Source: JAYRSJ01 sp041920215
Lineage (GTDB): Bacteria; Pseudomonadota; Gammaproteobacteria; Burkholderiales; Burkholderiaceae_C
NCBI GenBank assembly: GCA_041920215.1
Contig: JAYRSJ010000023.1
Location: 1 to 64,000 of the forward strand
Length of the DNA stretch: 64,000 nucleotides
Direction: 5' to 3'
The notes beneath the pieces were generated by a model. It saw nothing but the letters and a program-made list of their open reading frames with translations. It did not search any database and was not told the DNA's origin. A program made the translations under genes and the position numbers. Of the stretch, positions 33,112-41,510 are shown piece after piece (position 1 is the first letter of the stretch; every line of letters begins with the position of its first letter).

Positions 33112-33795
33112 TCAGCCGCGGCGGCGGCGGGCGACGAAACCAACGGCCGCCAAGCCGGCCAGCATCAGCGCATAGCTCTCGGGCTCGGGCACGGCGCTGA
33201 CCTGGCCGCTGATCGTCACCATATCGAAGCGCCAGGTGCCGCCGGCATAGCTGCTGCCGGACTTGCTGGCCGCATAGGCATTGCTGCCGGGCGCGAAGCT
33301 GGCCAGCACGCGGAAGGCGAAGCTGGCATTGTTGGCCACACCGGCGATGCCGCTGAGGTCGATGCTGCGCTGGTTGAACCAGGTGTCGCCGCCGTTGCCG
33401 TCGAACTGGGCGATGTCGATGAAGTTGATGCCGTCCAGGCTGTACTGGGCCTGTTCCCAGCGCGAGCTGGTGTTGCTGTGGCGCAGGTCGTAGTTCAGCA
33501 CGATGCTGTCGAAGCCGACGGTGCTGATGTTGAACTGCACGCCGCGCTGCTTGTCCTCGCTGCCCTGGGCCGCATAGCTGGTGGTCTGCAGGCCCAGATC
33601 GCCGCTGGCGGCCGGGTCGCTGGAGCCGTTGCCGCTATTGAAGCCGCTGTGGCTGACGCCACCGACAAAGCTGATGCTGCCCATGCCGATCTCAGGGATC
33701 AGATCGCTGTCGTTGAAGTCCCACAGGCCCAGCACATCGGCGCTGGCGGGCAGGCTCAGCGCGGCAATGCTCAGCGCGATCAGGGTCTTGTTCAT
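33112..33795 (-). CDS. PEP-CTERM protein 2
   Basis: A 227-residue paralogue of PEP-CTERM 1 in the same orientation. It has a signal peptide (LIALSIAALSLPASA), a Ser/Gly/Asn-rich body and the near-identical tail VPEPESYALMLAGLAAVGFVARRRR. Shared blocks include YDLRHSNT, YSLDGINFIDI and RVLASFAPGSNAY. Tandem duplication is the likely origin. AAGGA precedes the ATG. Export via an exosortase encoded elsewhere and a role in the cell-surface matrix are inferred from the family. Confidence 0.93.
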   Translation of the reverse strand: MNKTLIALSIAALSLPASADVLGLWDFNDSDLIPEIGMGSISFVGGVSHSGFNSGNGSSDPAASGDLGLQTTSYAAQGSEDKQRGVQFNISTVGFDSIVLNYDLRHSNTSSRWEQAQYSLDGINFIDIAQFDGNGGDTWFNQRSIDLSGIAGVANNASFAFRVLASFAPGSNAYAASKSGSSYAGGTWRFDMVTISGQVSAVPEPESYALMLAGLAAVGFVARRRRG

Positions 33796-33871
33796 GGCGT
33801 GTTCCTTGATAAGGGTGACTGTCGGGCTTCGCACTGTGGAAGCCGGTGATGACAGCGCCATGAAGCCTCGA

Positions 33872-33887
33872 CCCCGCGAACAAGGGG
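33872..33887. promoter_or_regulatory. CCCC-N8-GGGG palindromic element upstream of PEP-CTERM 2
   Basis: CCCCGCGAACAAGGGG, 77 bp ahead of the gene, is the counterpart of the element upstream of PEP-CTERM 1. It lies between this gene and the stop codon of the HNH-like gene. Confidence 0.4.
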
Positions 33888-33892
33888 GCAAT

Positions 33893-34972
33893 TCAGGCCG
33901 CAGCCCGAAAGCCGCGCTGTTCGAGCGCCCAGCCCTCGGTGGCGCGCGGCGGCGCGTGCCTCTGCACATGGACGGTGGCCAGGCGCTTGGCGGCAGCGCG
34001 CTGCACCAGGGCCTCGGCCTGGGCGGCGCTGAGCCGCAGTGCGAAGCGGGTCCAGCGCTTCATCACCAGCGTCTGCTGCCAGGCGTCTTCCAGGGCCCAG
34101 CGTATCTGCTGCGGCTCGGTCAGGGCCTGCGCCGCCAGCACCCGGGGCGCCAGGGCCAGTACAAAGCGGTTGAAGTCGGCGCGCAGGGCCTCGTCGGGCA
34201 GCAGGGCCTCGATGCGGGCAAGGCGTGCACTCCAGCCCGGCGTGGCCAGCTGACGGGTCACCAGGGCCTGCAGGGCCTGGATCGGATTGAACAGGCGCAG
34301 GCGATTGGGCGGCAGCACGCTCAGCGGCAGGGTGGCGGCCAGCTGATGGGGCAGCTCGGTGACGAAGCTGCACAGCACCGCGATGCGCTGCCACGCGGCT
34401 GCATCCAGGCCTGCTACCTTGTTGAAGGGGCCTTGCTGCAGGCTGGCAGCCAGCGCGCTGGCGCTGGCCCAGTCGTGGCGCGCCTTGGCCGCATTGGCGC
34501 CGCGGCTCATCATCGCCAGATTGCCGGCGGCATAGCCGGCATCGTCGCGCACCCGGTCGATCGACTGGCTGCGCTCGTCCAGAGTGCGGCGGCTGATCGG
34601 GCAATGTTCGACCGTCAGCTGCTGCAGATAGTTGGGGGTCAGCTCCACGCTCTCGAAGCTGCGGCCGCGTGCCCAGGCATGGCAGCGCAGCTGCAGCCAG
34701 AGCCGGGTGTGGGGGCTGGCTTTGAGGGTGCGGCGGCCGAAGGTGGCGCTGCCGGCCTGCCAGCCCTGCAGCAGCGGCGATTCGGCGTAGAGATGGACGA
34801 CCGGCGGGTTCAGCCCATGATGGGCATGGTCCCAGCCCAGCTCGAAGCCCAGGCGGGCATGGGGCTGTGCATGGGCATCAGCGGGCTGAGGGGGTTCGTC
34901 CAGGGCCAGCTCGGCCTGGGGGCCGGGCGTCTGGATCATCACCATCTGCTTTGTAGCTGCGATCTGTGCCAT
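33893..34972 (-). CDS. HNH-like hypothetical protein
   Basis: A 359-residue cytoplasmic protein of unknown function. Around residues 125-165 the pattern CPISRRTLDERSQSIDRV, then DDAGYAAGNLAMMS and ANAAK, resembles a degenerate HNH nuclease layout: Cys pair region, DR, GY..GN, N..K. The expected catalytic His pair is not clear, so cleavage is doubtful. The ATG is chosen for its AGGAG at 7 nt. It is divergent from a WYL regulator across a 128-bp gap containing a 9-bp inverted repeat, so it is likely that regulator's target. Confidence 0.55.
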   Translation of the reverse strand: MAQIAATKQMVMIQTPGPQAELALDEPPQPADAHAQPHARLGFELGWDHAHHGLNPPVVHLYAESPLLQGWQAGSATFGRRTLKASPHTRLWLQLRCHAWARGRSFESVELTPNYLQQLTVEHCPISRRTLDERSQSIDRVRDDAGYAAGNLAMMSRGANAAKARHDWASASALAASLQQGPFNKVAGLDAAAWQRIAVLCSFVTELPHQLAATLPLSVLPPNRLRLFNPIQALQALVTRQLATPGWSARLARIEALLPDEALRADFNRFVLALAPRVLAAQALTEPQQIRWALEDAWQQTLVMKRWTRFALRLSAAQAEALVQRAAAKRLATVHVQRHAPPRATEGWALEQRGFRAAA

Positions 34973-35035
34973 CTCTTGCTCCTGTTGTGCCCGCCATCGT
35001 TCTGTCAGCAAGCCTGTGGCACAGTGTGGGCCAGC

Positions 35036-35058
35036 GCTGGCTCATGGCGTGAGCCAGC
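35036..35058. promoter_or_regulatory. Inverted repeat between HNH-like and WYL genes
   Basis: GCTGGCTCA-N5-TGAGCCAGC, a perfect 9-bp inverted repeat centred in the divergent gap, 43 bp before the WYL regulator ATG. It is a candidate operator for that regulator. Confidence 0.5.
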
Positions 35059-35100
35059 AAGAGCCAGGGCGGCGACCCAGGGTTTTTTCGGAGGGCAGGG

Positions 35101-36102
35101 ATGGACAGGACCGAGCGCTTCTACAAGATCGAGATGTTGATCCGGCATCGCGAGTGCGTCAGCTTTGCCGAGCTGCTGGCGGTGCTGGAGGTGTCGCCGG
35201 CCACGCTGAAGCGCGACCTGCAGTACCTGCGCGAGCGCATGGACGCGCCCATCGAGTACGACGCGGCGGCGAATGGCTACCGCTTCGGTCATGGCCATGG
35301 CGGGCCGAGCGGGCGCAGCCAGAAGCACGAGTTGCCCGGCGTGTGGTTCAACGAGCGCGAGCTGCATGCGCTGCTGACCATGCACCAGCTGCTCTCCGGC
35401 CTGGACGACAACGGCATCCTGAGCCGTCATCTGCAGCCCATGTTCGACAAGCTCAGCAGCATGCTGGGCAGCGACGCCGAGGAGGCGCGCGAGCTGAGCC
35501 GGCGGGTCAAGCTGATCAGCACCGCTAGGCGCCGTGTGGCCAGCGAGTTCTTCGAGACGGTGGGCAGCGCGGTGGTGCAGCGCCGCCGCCTGGCCATCGA
35601 CTACCGCAAGCGCGGCAAGAGTGCCAAGGGTGAGGGTGGGCTGAGCCAACGGATGGTCTCGCCGCAGCGCCTGGTCCATTACCGCAATACCTGGTATCTG
35701 GACGCCTGGTGTCATCAGAGCGAGGGCCTGCGCCGTTTTGCGCTGGATGCGATGGAGGGCGCCCGGCTGCTGGACGAGAAGGCCAGGCCGGTGGCGCTGA
35801 AGACGCTGGAGGCTGAGCTGGACCAGGGCTATGGCATCTTCGCCGGCGGGCAGACCCAGCAGGCCCAGCTGATATTCAGCGCCGCGGCGGCGGCCTGGGT
35901 CGCGCACGAGGAATGGCATCCGGCCCAGCACAGCGAATGGCTGGCGGACGGCCGCTGGCAGCTCAGCGTGCCCTATGTGGACGCCACCGAGCTGCTGATG
36001 GATCTGCTGCGCCATGCCGGCCAGGTGGAGGTGCTGGCGCCGGCCAGCCTGCGCCAGGCGTTTGCAAAACGCCTCAGGGAGGCGGCGGCTCAGCTGGACT
36101 GA
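35101..36102 (+). CDS. WYL-domain transcriptional regulator (YafY-like)
   Basis: A 333-residue protein. The N-terminal winged HTH reads ERFYKIEMLIRHRECVSFAELLAVLEVSPATLKRDLQYL, and the WYL domain around residues 160-260 includes RLAIDYRKRG, SPQRLVHYRNTWYLDAW and LRRFALDAM. A C-terminal WCX-like part follows. WYL proteins bind nucleic-acid or nucleotide ligands and control, among others, DNA-repair and phage-defence genes. The divergent HNH-like gene is the obvious target. Its 3' end overlaps the convergent adenosyltransferase gene by 13 bp. Confidence 0.88.
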   Translation: MDRTERFYKIEMLIRHRECVSFAELLAVLEVSPATLKRDLQYLRERMDAPIEYDAAANGYRFGHGHGGPSGRSQKHELPGVWFNERELHALLTMHQLLSGLDDNGILSRHLQPMFDKLSSMLGSDAEEARELSRRVKLISTARRRVASEFFETVGSAVVQRRRLAIDYRKRGKSAKGEGGLSQRMVSPQRLVHYRNTWYLDAWCHQSEGLRRFALDAMEGARLLDEKARPVALKTLEAELDQGYGIFAGGQTQQAQLIFSAAAAAWVAHEEWHPAQHSEWLADGRWQLSVPYVDATELLMDLLRHAGQVEVLAPASLRQAFAKRLREAAAQLD

Positions 36103-36692
36103 GCCGGCTCCTCGTCCTGCTGCTGGCGCTTCAGGCGCTCGCTGTGCCAATAGACATCGTCGCCGCCCAGGCCGTCGAGGTTGGCGCGGTTGAGCACCCG
36201 GGCCAGAACGAAGAGCAGGTCCGAGAGCCGGTTCAGGTACTGGCGCGGCGCGGCATGGATGGCCTCGCCACCAGCCGCTGCGCGCACCACCGCCCGCTCG
36301 GCGCGGCGCGCCACGGTGCGGCAGACATGGGCCAGCGCGGCGCTGCGGGTGCCGGCCGGCAGTATGAACTCCTGCAGCCGCGGCAGCTCGGCGTTGTACT
36401 GAGCCAGTGCCTGGTCCAGCCCCAGCACCGCCTCGTCCTTGATCAGGCTGTAGCCGGGCATGCAGAGCTCGCCGCCCAGATTGAAGAGCTCGTGCTGGAT
36501 CGTGACCAGCAGCTCGCGGACGGCCTCCGGCAGCGGTTCGGCCAGCAGCACGCCGATCTGGGAGTTGAGCTCGTCGACATCGCCCATGGCCTCGACGCGC
36601 AGATGGTTCTTGGGCACACGGCTGCCGTCGCCGAGTCCGGTCGTGCCGTCGTCACCGGTACGGGTGGCGATCTGGGAAAGTCGGTTGGCCAT
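36090..36692 (-). CDS. Cob(I)alamin adenosyltransferase, PduO-type
   Basis: A 200-residue enzyme transferring the adenosyl group of ATP to cob(I)alamin to make coenzyme B12. It has the PduO N-terminal ATP-binding motif TRTGDDGTTGLGDGSRVPK, the GDVDELNSQIG segment and the late CRTVARRAERAVV and LNRLSDLLFVLAR helices. The ATG gives the standard length. It stands alone between convergent and same-strand unrelated genes. Confidence 0.92.
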   Translation of the reverse strand: MANRLSQIATRTGDDGTTGLGDGSRVPKNHLRVEAMGDVDELNSQIGVLLAEPLPEAVRELLVTIQHELFNLGGELCMPGYSLIKDEAVLGLDQALAQYNAELPRLQEFILPAGTRSAALAHVCRTVARRAERAVVRAAAGGEAIHAAPRQYLNRLSDLLFVLARVLNRANLDGLGGDDVYWHSERLKRQQQDEEPAQSS

Positions 36693-36759
36693 GGGATGCG
36701 CTTTGTTTGAACAAGGCCGCGATCTTGCCTGATTGGCGCCGGCCCGGCGCTCGGTGACC

Positions 36760-37002
36760 TCAATGCCGGCGGCCCGAGCGGTGGATTTCCGGCTTGGCCG
36801 GCGGCGTGGCGCCATGGCCCTGGGCGCCCTGGCTGGGGTGGTAAGGGCCATGGGCGCCGGGCGGCCGGGGCGGGGCCTCGGGCTTGGGTGCCGCCAGCTT
36901 CAGCCATTCGCGCCAGATCAGGCCGAAGAGGTCGAAGCGCAGCGCGCCTACCACCGCGATCACCACAGCGGCCAGGATCAGCAGGGTGCTCAGCTCGGGC
37001 AT
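36760..37002 (-). CDS. Small single-pass membrane protein, hypothetical
   Basis: An 80-residue protein with one N-terminal hydrophobic helix (TLLILAAVVIAVVGAL) and a cytoplasmic-type tail rich in Pro, Gly and His. AGGAG is 8 nt ahead of the ATG. No family is recognised. It lies 67 bp upstream of the adenosyltransferase gene on the same strand and could share its transcript. Confidence 0.55.
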   Translation of the reverse strand: MPELSTLLILAAVVIAVVGALRFDLFGLIWREWLKLAAPKPEAPPRPPGAHGPYHPSQGAQGHGATPPAKPEIHRSGRRH

Positions 37003-37164
37003 GGACGGGCTCCTTGGTAGCGGGACAGGGGTATTGGCGACCATACTGGCACCGCCGGGCCGGCTTCGCAAGCCCGGGCGTCAGGCGCGCAGGCGATGGG
37101 TCGGCGCCCCGCCTGGGCAGGGCCGGGCGCGCACAATGCGAGCTCCCGCCCGGAGACCACGACC

Positions 37165-38571
37165 ATGGACCACAGCCTGCCGCATTACGAACGCCGCCCC
37201 CTGCCCGCCGCCATGCTGGAGGCGCTGAAGGCGAGACTGGGGGAACGCTGCTCGGTGGCGCTGGCGGTGCGCGAGCAGCATGGGCGCGATGAGTCGCCCT
37301 TCGATGTGGCCCCGCCGGACTGCGTGGTCTTTGCCGAAAGCACCGAGGAGGTGGCCTTTGTGATGGCGCTAGCCCACGCGCACCATGTGCCGGTCATCCC
37401 CTATGGCGCGGGCTCCTCGCTGGAGGGTCATCTGCTGGCGGTGCAGGGCGGGCTGAGCCTGGACCTGTCGCGCATGAAGTCCATCCTGCGCATCAATGAC
37501 GAGGACCTGACGGTGACGGTGCAGGCCGGCGTCAGCCGCAACCAGCTCAATACCGAGATCCGCCATACAGGCCTGTTCTTTCCTATCGATCCGGGCGCCG
37601 ATGCCTCGCTGGGCGGCATGGCAGCCACCCGTGCGAGCGGCACGAATGCGGTGCGCTACGGCACCATGCGCGAGATTGTGCTGGGCCTGACGGTGGTGAC
37701 ACCCCAGGGCCAGGTCGTGCACACCGGCTCGCGGGCGCGCAAGAGCAGCGCCGGCTACGATCTGACACGGCTTTATGTGGGCAGCGAGGGCACGCTGGGC
37801 GTGATCACCGAGCTGACGCTGCGCATCTTCCCACTGCCCGAAGCGGTGTCGGCGGCGGTCTGCTTCTTCCCGACCATCGATGCGGCGGTGCAGACCACGA
37901 TACAGATCATCCAGATGGGCGTGCCGATCGCGCGCTGCGAGCTGCTGGACGCACATGCGGTGCGGGCCGTCAATCTGCACGACCGCCTGAGCCTGCGTGA
38001 GGCGCCGATGCTGCTGATGGAGTTCCATGGCTCGCCGGCCGGCGTGGCCGAGCAGGCCGAGACGGTGCAGCAGATCGCCCACGAATTCGGCGGCGAGGAC
38101 TTTGAATGGGCCACCACGCCCGAGGCCCGCAGCCGGCTCTGGACCGCCCGCCACCATGCCTATCTTTCGGCGCTGCAGACCCGGCCGGGCTGCCGCTGCG
38201 TGACCACCGATACCTGCGTGCCGATCTCGCGCCTGGCCGAGAGCATCAACGAATCGGTGCGCGAGGTGGAGGCCAGCGGCCTGCCCTATTTCATCGTCGG
38301 CCATGTGGGCGACGGCAACTTCCATATGGGCTATCTGATCGATCCCCGGCAGCCGTCCGAGCGCGAGACCGCCGAGCGGCTGTCGGCCCAGATGGTGCAG
38401 CGCGCGCTGCGCCTGGAAGGCACCTGCACCGGCGAGCATGGCATAGGCCTGCACAAGCAGGGCTTTCTGCTCGACGAGGCCGGCAGCGTTGCGGTGGAGC
38501 AGATGCGCCTGCTGAAGACGGCGCTGGACCCGCACAACATCATGAATCCGGGCAAGATCTTCACCCAGTAG
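37165..38571 (+). CDS. FAD-linked D-lactate/glycolate dehydrogenase-like oxidoreductase
   Basis: A 468-residue flavoprotein of the FAD-linked oxidase (PCMH/VAO) family. The FAD-binding region has VPVIPYGAGSSLEGH and GGMAATRASGTNAVRYGTM. The C-terminal domain has IVGHVGDGNFHMGYL and the conserved CTGEHGIGLHKQGF. It most resembles bacterial LDHD/GlcD-type D-2-hydroxyacid dehydrogenases. Electron acceptor and exact substrate are not readable. It is monocistronic, with no glcE/glcF-type partners. Confidence 0.9.
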   Translation: MDHSLPHYERRPLPAAMLEALKARLGERCSVALAVREQHGRDESPFDVAPPDCVVFAESTEEVAFVMALAHAHHVPVIPYGAGSSLEGHLLAVQGGLSLDLSRMKSILRINDEDLTVTVQAGVSRNQLNTEIRHTGLFFPIDPGADASLGGMAATRASGTNAVRYGTMREIVLGLTVVTPQGQVVHTGSRARKSSAGYDLTRLYVGSEGTLGVITELTLRIFPLPEAVSAAVCFFPTIDAAVQTTIQIIQMGVPIARCELLDAHAVRAVNLHDRLSLREAPMLLMEFHGSPAGVAEQAETVQQIAHEFGGEDFEWATTPEARSRLWTARHHAYLSALQTRPGCRCVTTDTCVPISRLAESINESVREVEASGLPYFIVGHVGDGNFHMGYLIDPRQPSERETAERLSAQMVQRALRLEGTCTGEHGIGLHKQGFLLDEAGSVAVEQMRLLKTALDPHNIMNPGKIFTQ

Positions 38572-38586
38572 GTCAGGCGCGCGGCG

Positions 38587-40206
38587 TCAATGGCCGGGCG
38601 CCGGCACGCTCCAGCGCTTGCTCACATCACCGCGCTCGTTGACCGACTCCAGTTGCACGCCGAAGCCCCACAGCCTGGCCACATGCTTGAGCACCTCCTG
38701 CGCGCTGTCGTGCAGCGGGCGGTTCTGCTGCTGGGTGTGGCGCAGCGTCAGTGAGCGGTCGCCGCGCAGATTGACGTTCCAGACCTGGATATTGGGTTCG
38801 CGGCTGCTGAGGTCGTACTGCTTGGACAGGGCCTCGCGCAGATGCTGGTAGCCGCTCTCATCGTGGATGGCCGAGATCTCGTACTCCTTCTGCGTCTCGT
38901 CGTCGATGATGGAGAAGAGGCGGAACTCGCGCATCAGATGCGGGCTCAGGTACTGGCCTATGAAGCTCTCGTCCTTGAAGTTGCGCATCGCATGATCCAG
39001 CGTCGGCAGCCAGGGGCCGCCGGCGATGTCGGGGAACCAGCGCCGGTCTTCCTCGGTGGGGCGCTCGCAGATGCGCTTGATGTCGGTATACATCGCGAAG
39101 CCCAGTGCGTAGGGATTCAGCGGCGCCATCGGCTGCTGGGCCACCACATTGGTATGGGACTTGAGCCACTCGATCATCATGCCGTCGGACAGATAGCCGT
39201 CGTCATACATCTGATTCAGCAGGCGGTGGTGCCAGAAGGTGGCCCAGCCCTCGTTCATCACCTGGGTCTGGCGCTGCGGATAGAAGTACTGGGCGATCTT
39301 GCGCACGATGCGCACGATCTCTCTCTGCCAGGGCTCCAGCAGCGGCGCGTTCTTCTCGATGAAGTAGAGGATGTTCTCCTGCGGCTCCTCGGGGAAGCGC
39401 CGCGCCGCCTTCTCGTCCTCGGCCTTGTCGGCGCGGCGCGGCAGGGTGCGCCAGAGATCGTTGACCTGCCGCTGCGCATAGGCCTCGCGCTCGTGCAGGC
39501 GGGCGCGCTCCTGGGCCAGCGAGAGCTTGGCAGGCCGGCGGTAGCGGTCCACGCCGTGGTTCATCAACGCATGGCAGGAGTCCAGCAACTGCTCGACTGC
39601 ATCGAGGCCATGGCGTTCCTCGCATTCGGCCACGAAGTTCTTGGCATAGACCAGATAGTCGATGATGGACGAGGCATCGGTCCACATGCGGAACAGATAG
39701 TTGCCCTTGAAGAAGCTGTTGTGGCCATAGCAGGCATGGGCAATCACCAGGGCCTGCATGGCCATGGTGTTTTCCTCCATCAGGTAGGCGATGCAGGGAT
39801 CGGAGTTGATGACGATCTCGTAGGCCAGGCCCATCTGGCCGCGCTTGTAATGCTGCTGGGTGGCGATGAACTCCTTGCCATAGCTCCAATGCCGGTAGTT
39901 GACCGGCATGCCCACCGAGGCGTAGGCATCCATCATCTGCTCGGAGCTGATGACCTCCAGCTGGTTGGGGTAGGTATCCAGGCCATAGCGCTGTGCCGTG
40001 GCGCGTATCACCTCGTGGTACTGCTCGATCAGTTCGAAGCTCCAATCGCTGGGCGAGGGCAGGGGGCCGGATGGCCGTGCCGGCAGCGGCCGCATCTGCT
40101 GCAGCGGCTGGTAGTGGCGGCGCCCGCCGTACTCGTGCTGGTTGGGTGCGATGCCGAGCTGACGCCGGTTGTCCGGGCTGATCATGCTGAGGTCCTGGGT
40201 GTTCAT
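38587..40206 (-). CDS. spoVR: SpoVR family protein
   Basis: A 539-residue SpoVR/YcgB family protein, third gene of the widely conserved prkA-yeaH-spoVR operon. The start overlaps the yeaH stop (ATGA-type). Conserved features include WSFELIEQYHEVIRATAQRYGLDTYPNQLEVI near the N-terminus and NEGWATFWHHRLLNQMYDDGYLSDG in the middle. Despite the sporulation name, in Gram-negative bacteria the operon is linked to stationary-phase and nitrogen-stress physiology. The biochemical role is unknown. Confidence 0.95.
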   Translation of the reverse strand: MNTQDLSMISPDNRRQLGIAPNQHEYGGRRHYQPLQQMRPLPARPSGPLPSPSDWSFELIEQYHEVIRATAQRYGLDTYPNQLEVISSEQMMDAYASVGMPVNYRHWSYGKEFIATQQHYKRGQMGLAYEIVINSDPCIAYLMEENTMAMQALVIAHACYGHNSFFKGNYLFRMWTDASSIIDYLVYAKNFVAECEERHGLDAVEQLLDSCHALMNHGVDRYRRPAKLSLAQERARLHEREAYAQRQVNDLWRTLPRRADKAEDEKAARRFPEEPQENILYFIEKNAPLLEPWQREIVRIVRKIAQYFYPQRQTQVMNEGWATFWHHRLLNQMYDDGYLSDGMMIEWLKSHTNVVAQQPMAPLNPYALGFAMYTDIKRICERPTEEDRRWFPDIAGGPWLPTLDHAMRNFKDESFIGQYLSPHLMREFRLFSIIDDETQKEYEISAIHDESGYQHLREALSKQYDLSSREPNIQVWNVNLRGDRSLTLRHTQQQNRPLHDSAQEVLKHVARLWGFGVQLESVNERGDVSKRWSVPAPGH

Positions 40207-41483
40207 GCGGCGGCTCCTTCCCTCTTGAACAGCTCACGAAACACCGGATAGATCTGCGCCGCCTCCACCGCCTTGCGCATCGCAAAGTGCGGCACCTCCT
40301 CGGCCAGCTTGGCGTACTCGTCCCAGAGGTTCTGCTCGGCCTCGGCCACCTGCACATAGGCGAAATAGCGGCACAGCGGCAGGATCTTGTCGGCCAGCAG
40401 CTCGCGGCAGCGGCCGCTGTCGTGATGCCAGTTGTCGCCGTCGCTGGCCTGGGCGCCATAGATATTCCACTCGCTGGGCGAATAGCGCTGGCGGATGATC
40501 TCCTCCATCAGCACCAGGGCCGAGCTGACCACGGTGCCGCCGGTCTCGGTGGCGTGGAAGAAGTTCTGCTCGTCGACCTCCTGGGCCTGGGTGTGGTGGC
40601 GTATGAAGACCACCTCGATCTTCTCGTAGTGCCGGGTCAGGAACAGATAGAGCAGGATGAAGAAGCGCTTGGACAGGTCCTTGCGCGCCTCGTCCATCGA
40701 GCCGCTGACATCCATCAGGCAGAACATCACCGCGCGGGTGGTCGGTACCGGCACCTTGACGCGGTTGCGGAAGCGCAGGTCGATCGGGTCCAGAAAGGGA
40801 ATGGCGGCGATGCGCTGCTTCAGTAGCAGGATGCGCGCCTCGGTCTCGGCGATCAGGCGCTGCACCTCGGGCTTGTGGCTGTCCTCGCGCCTGAGCAGGG
40901 CCAGACGCTCCTCCAGCTCATGCAGCTCGCGCCGCTTGCCCATACCGAGCGCGATGCGCCGGCCGAGCGCCCCGCGCATCGAGCGCACCACATGCAGATT
41001 GGTGGGGGTGCCGTCACTGGTGAAGCCGGCGCGATGGGTCTTGTACTCGGGGGTGTCGGCCAGCGTGGTGCGGGCGAGGTTGGGCAGGGCCAGATCGTCG
41101 AAGAAGACCTGCATGAACTCTTCCTTCGTGAGGTGGAAGACGAAGTCGTCCTCACCCTCGCCGGAATCGCTGGCCTGGCCACCACCGCCACCCTGGCCAC
41201 CGCCCTGTGGCTTGGGCAGGCGGTCGCCCTTCACATGCTCGCTATTGCCGGGACGCACCACCTCGCGGATACCGCCCTCGCCATGGCCGAAGACCGGCTC
41301 CTGCAGATCCCTCTTCGGGATGTGCACCTCCTCGCCGCGCTCGATGTCGCGGATGCCGCGACCGTCGACCGCGCGCTTCACCGCCTCGCGTATCTGCTCC
41401 TTGTGGCGGCGCAGGAAGCGCTCACGGTTGCCGACGGACTTGTTCTTGCCCGAGAGCCTGCGATCGATGACTTGCTGAAGCAT
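40203..41483 (-). CDS. yeaH: YeaH/YhbH family protein (DUF444)
   Basis: A 426-residue DUF444 protein. The C-terminal half has a von Willebrand A-like MIDAS motif (CLMDVSGSMDEA, DxSxS) and VVFIRHHTQAQEVDEQNFFHATETGGTVVSSAL. The N-terminus is basic (RRLSGKNKSVGNRERFLRRHKEQ). It is the middle gene of the operon with the PrkA kinase and SpoVR and may be the kinase's partner or substrate (inference from conserved linkage). Confidence 0.95.
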   Translation of the reverse strand: MLQQVIDRRLSGKNKSVGNRERFLRRHKEQIREAVKRAVDGRGIRDIERGEEVHIPKRDLQEPVFGHGEGGIREVVRPGNSEHVKGDRLPKPQGGGQGGGGGQASDSGEGEDDFVFHLTKEEFMQVFFDDLALPNLARTTLADTPEYKTHRAGFTSDGTPTNLHVVRSMRGALGRRIALGMGKRRELHELEERLALLRREDSHKPEVQRLIAETEARILLLKQRIAAIPFLDPIDLRFRNRVKVPVPTTRAVMFCLMDVSGSMDEARKDLSKRFFILLYLFLTRHYEKIEVVFIRHHTQAQEVDEQNFFHATETGGTVVSSALVLMEEIIRQRYSPSEWNIYGAQASDGDNWHHDSGRCRELLADKILPLCRYFAYVQVAEAEQNLWDEYAKLAEEVPHFAMRKAVEAAQIYPVFRELFKREGAAA

Positions 41484-41510
41484 CTCGCCTCCTTGTGCGA
41501 TGCTGCCCGC

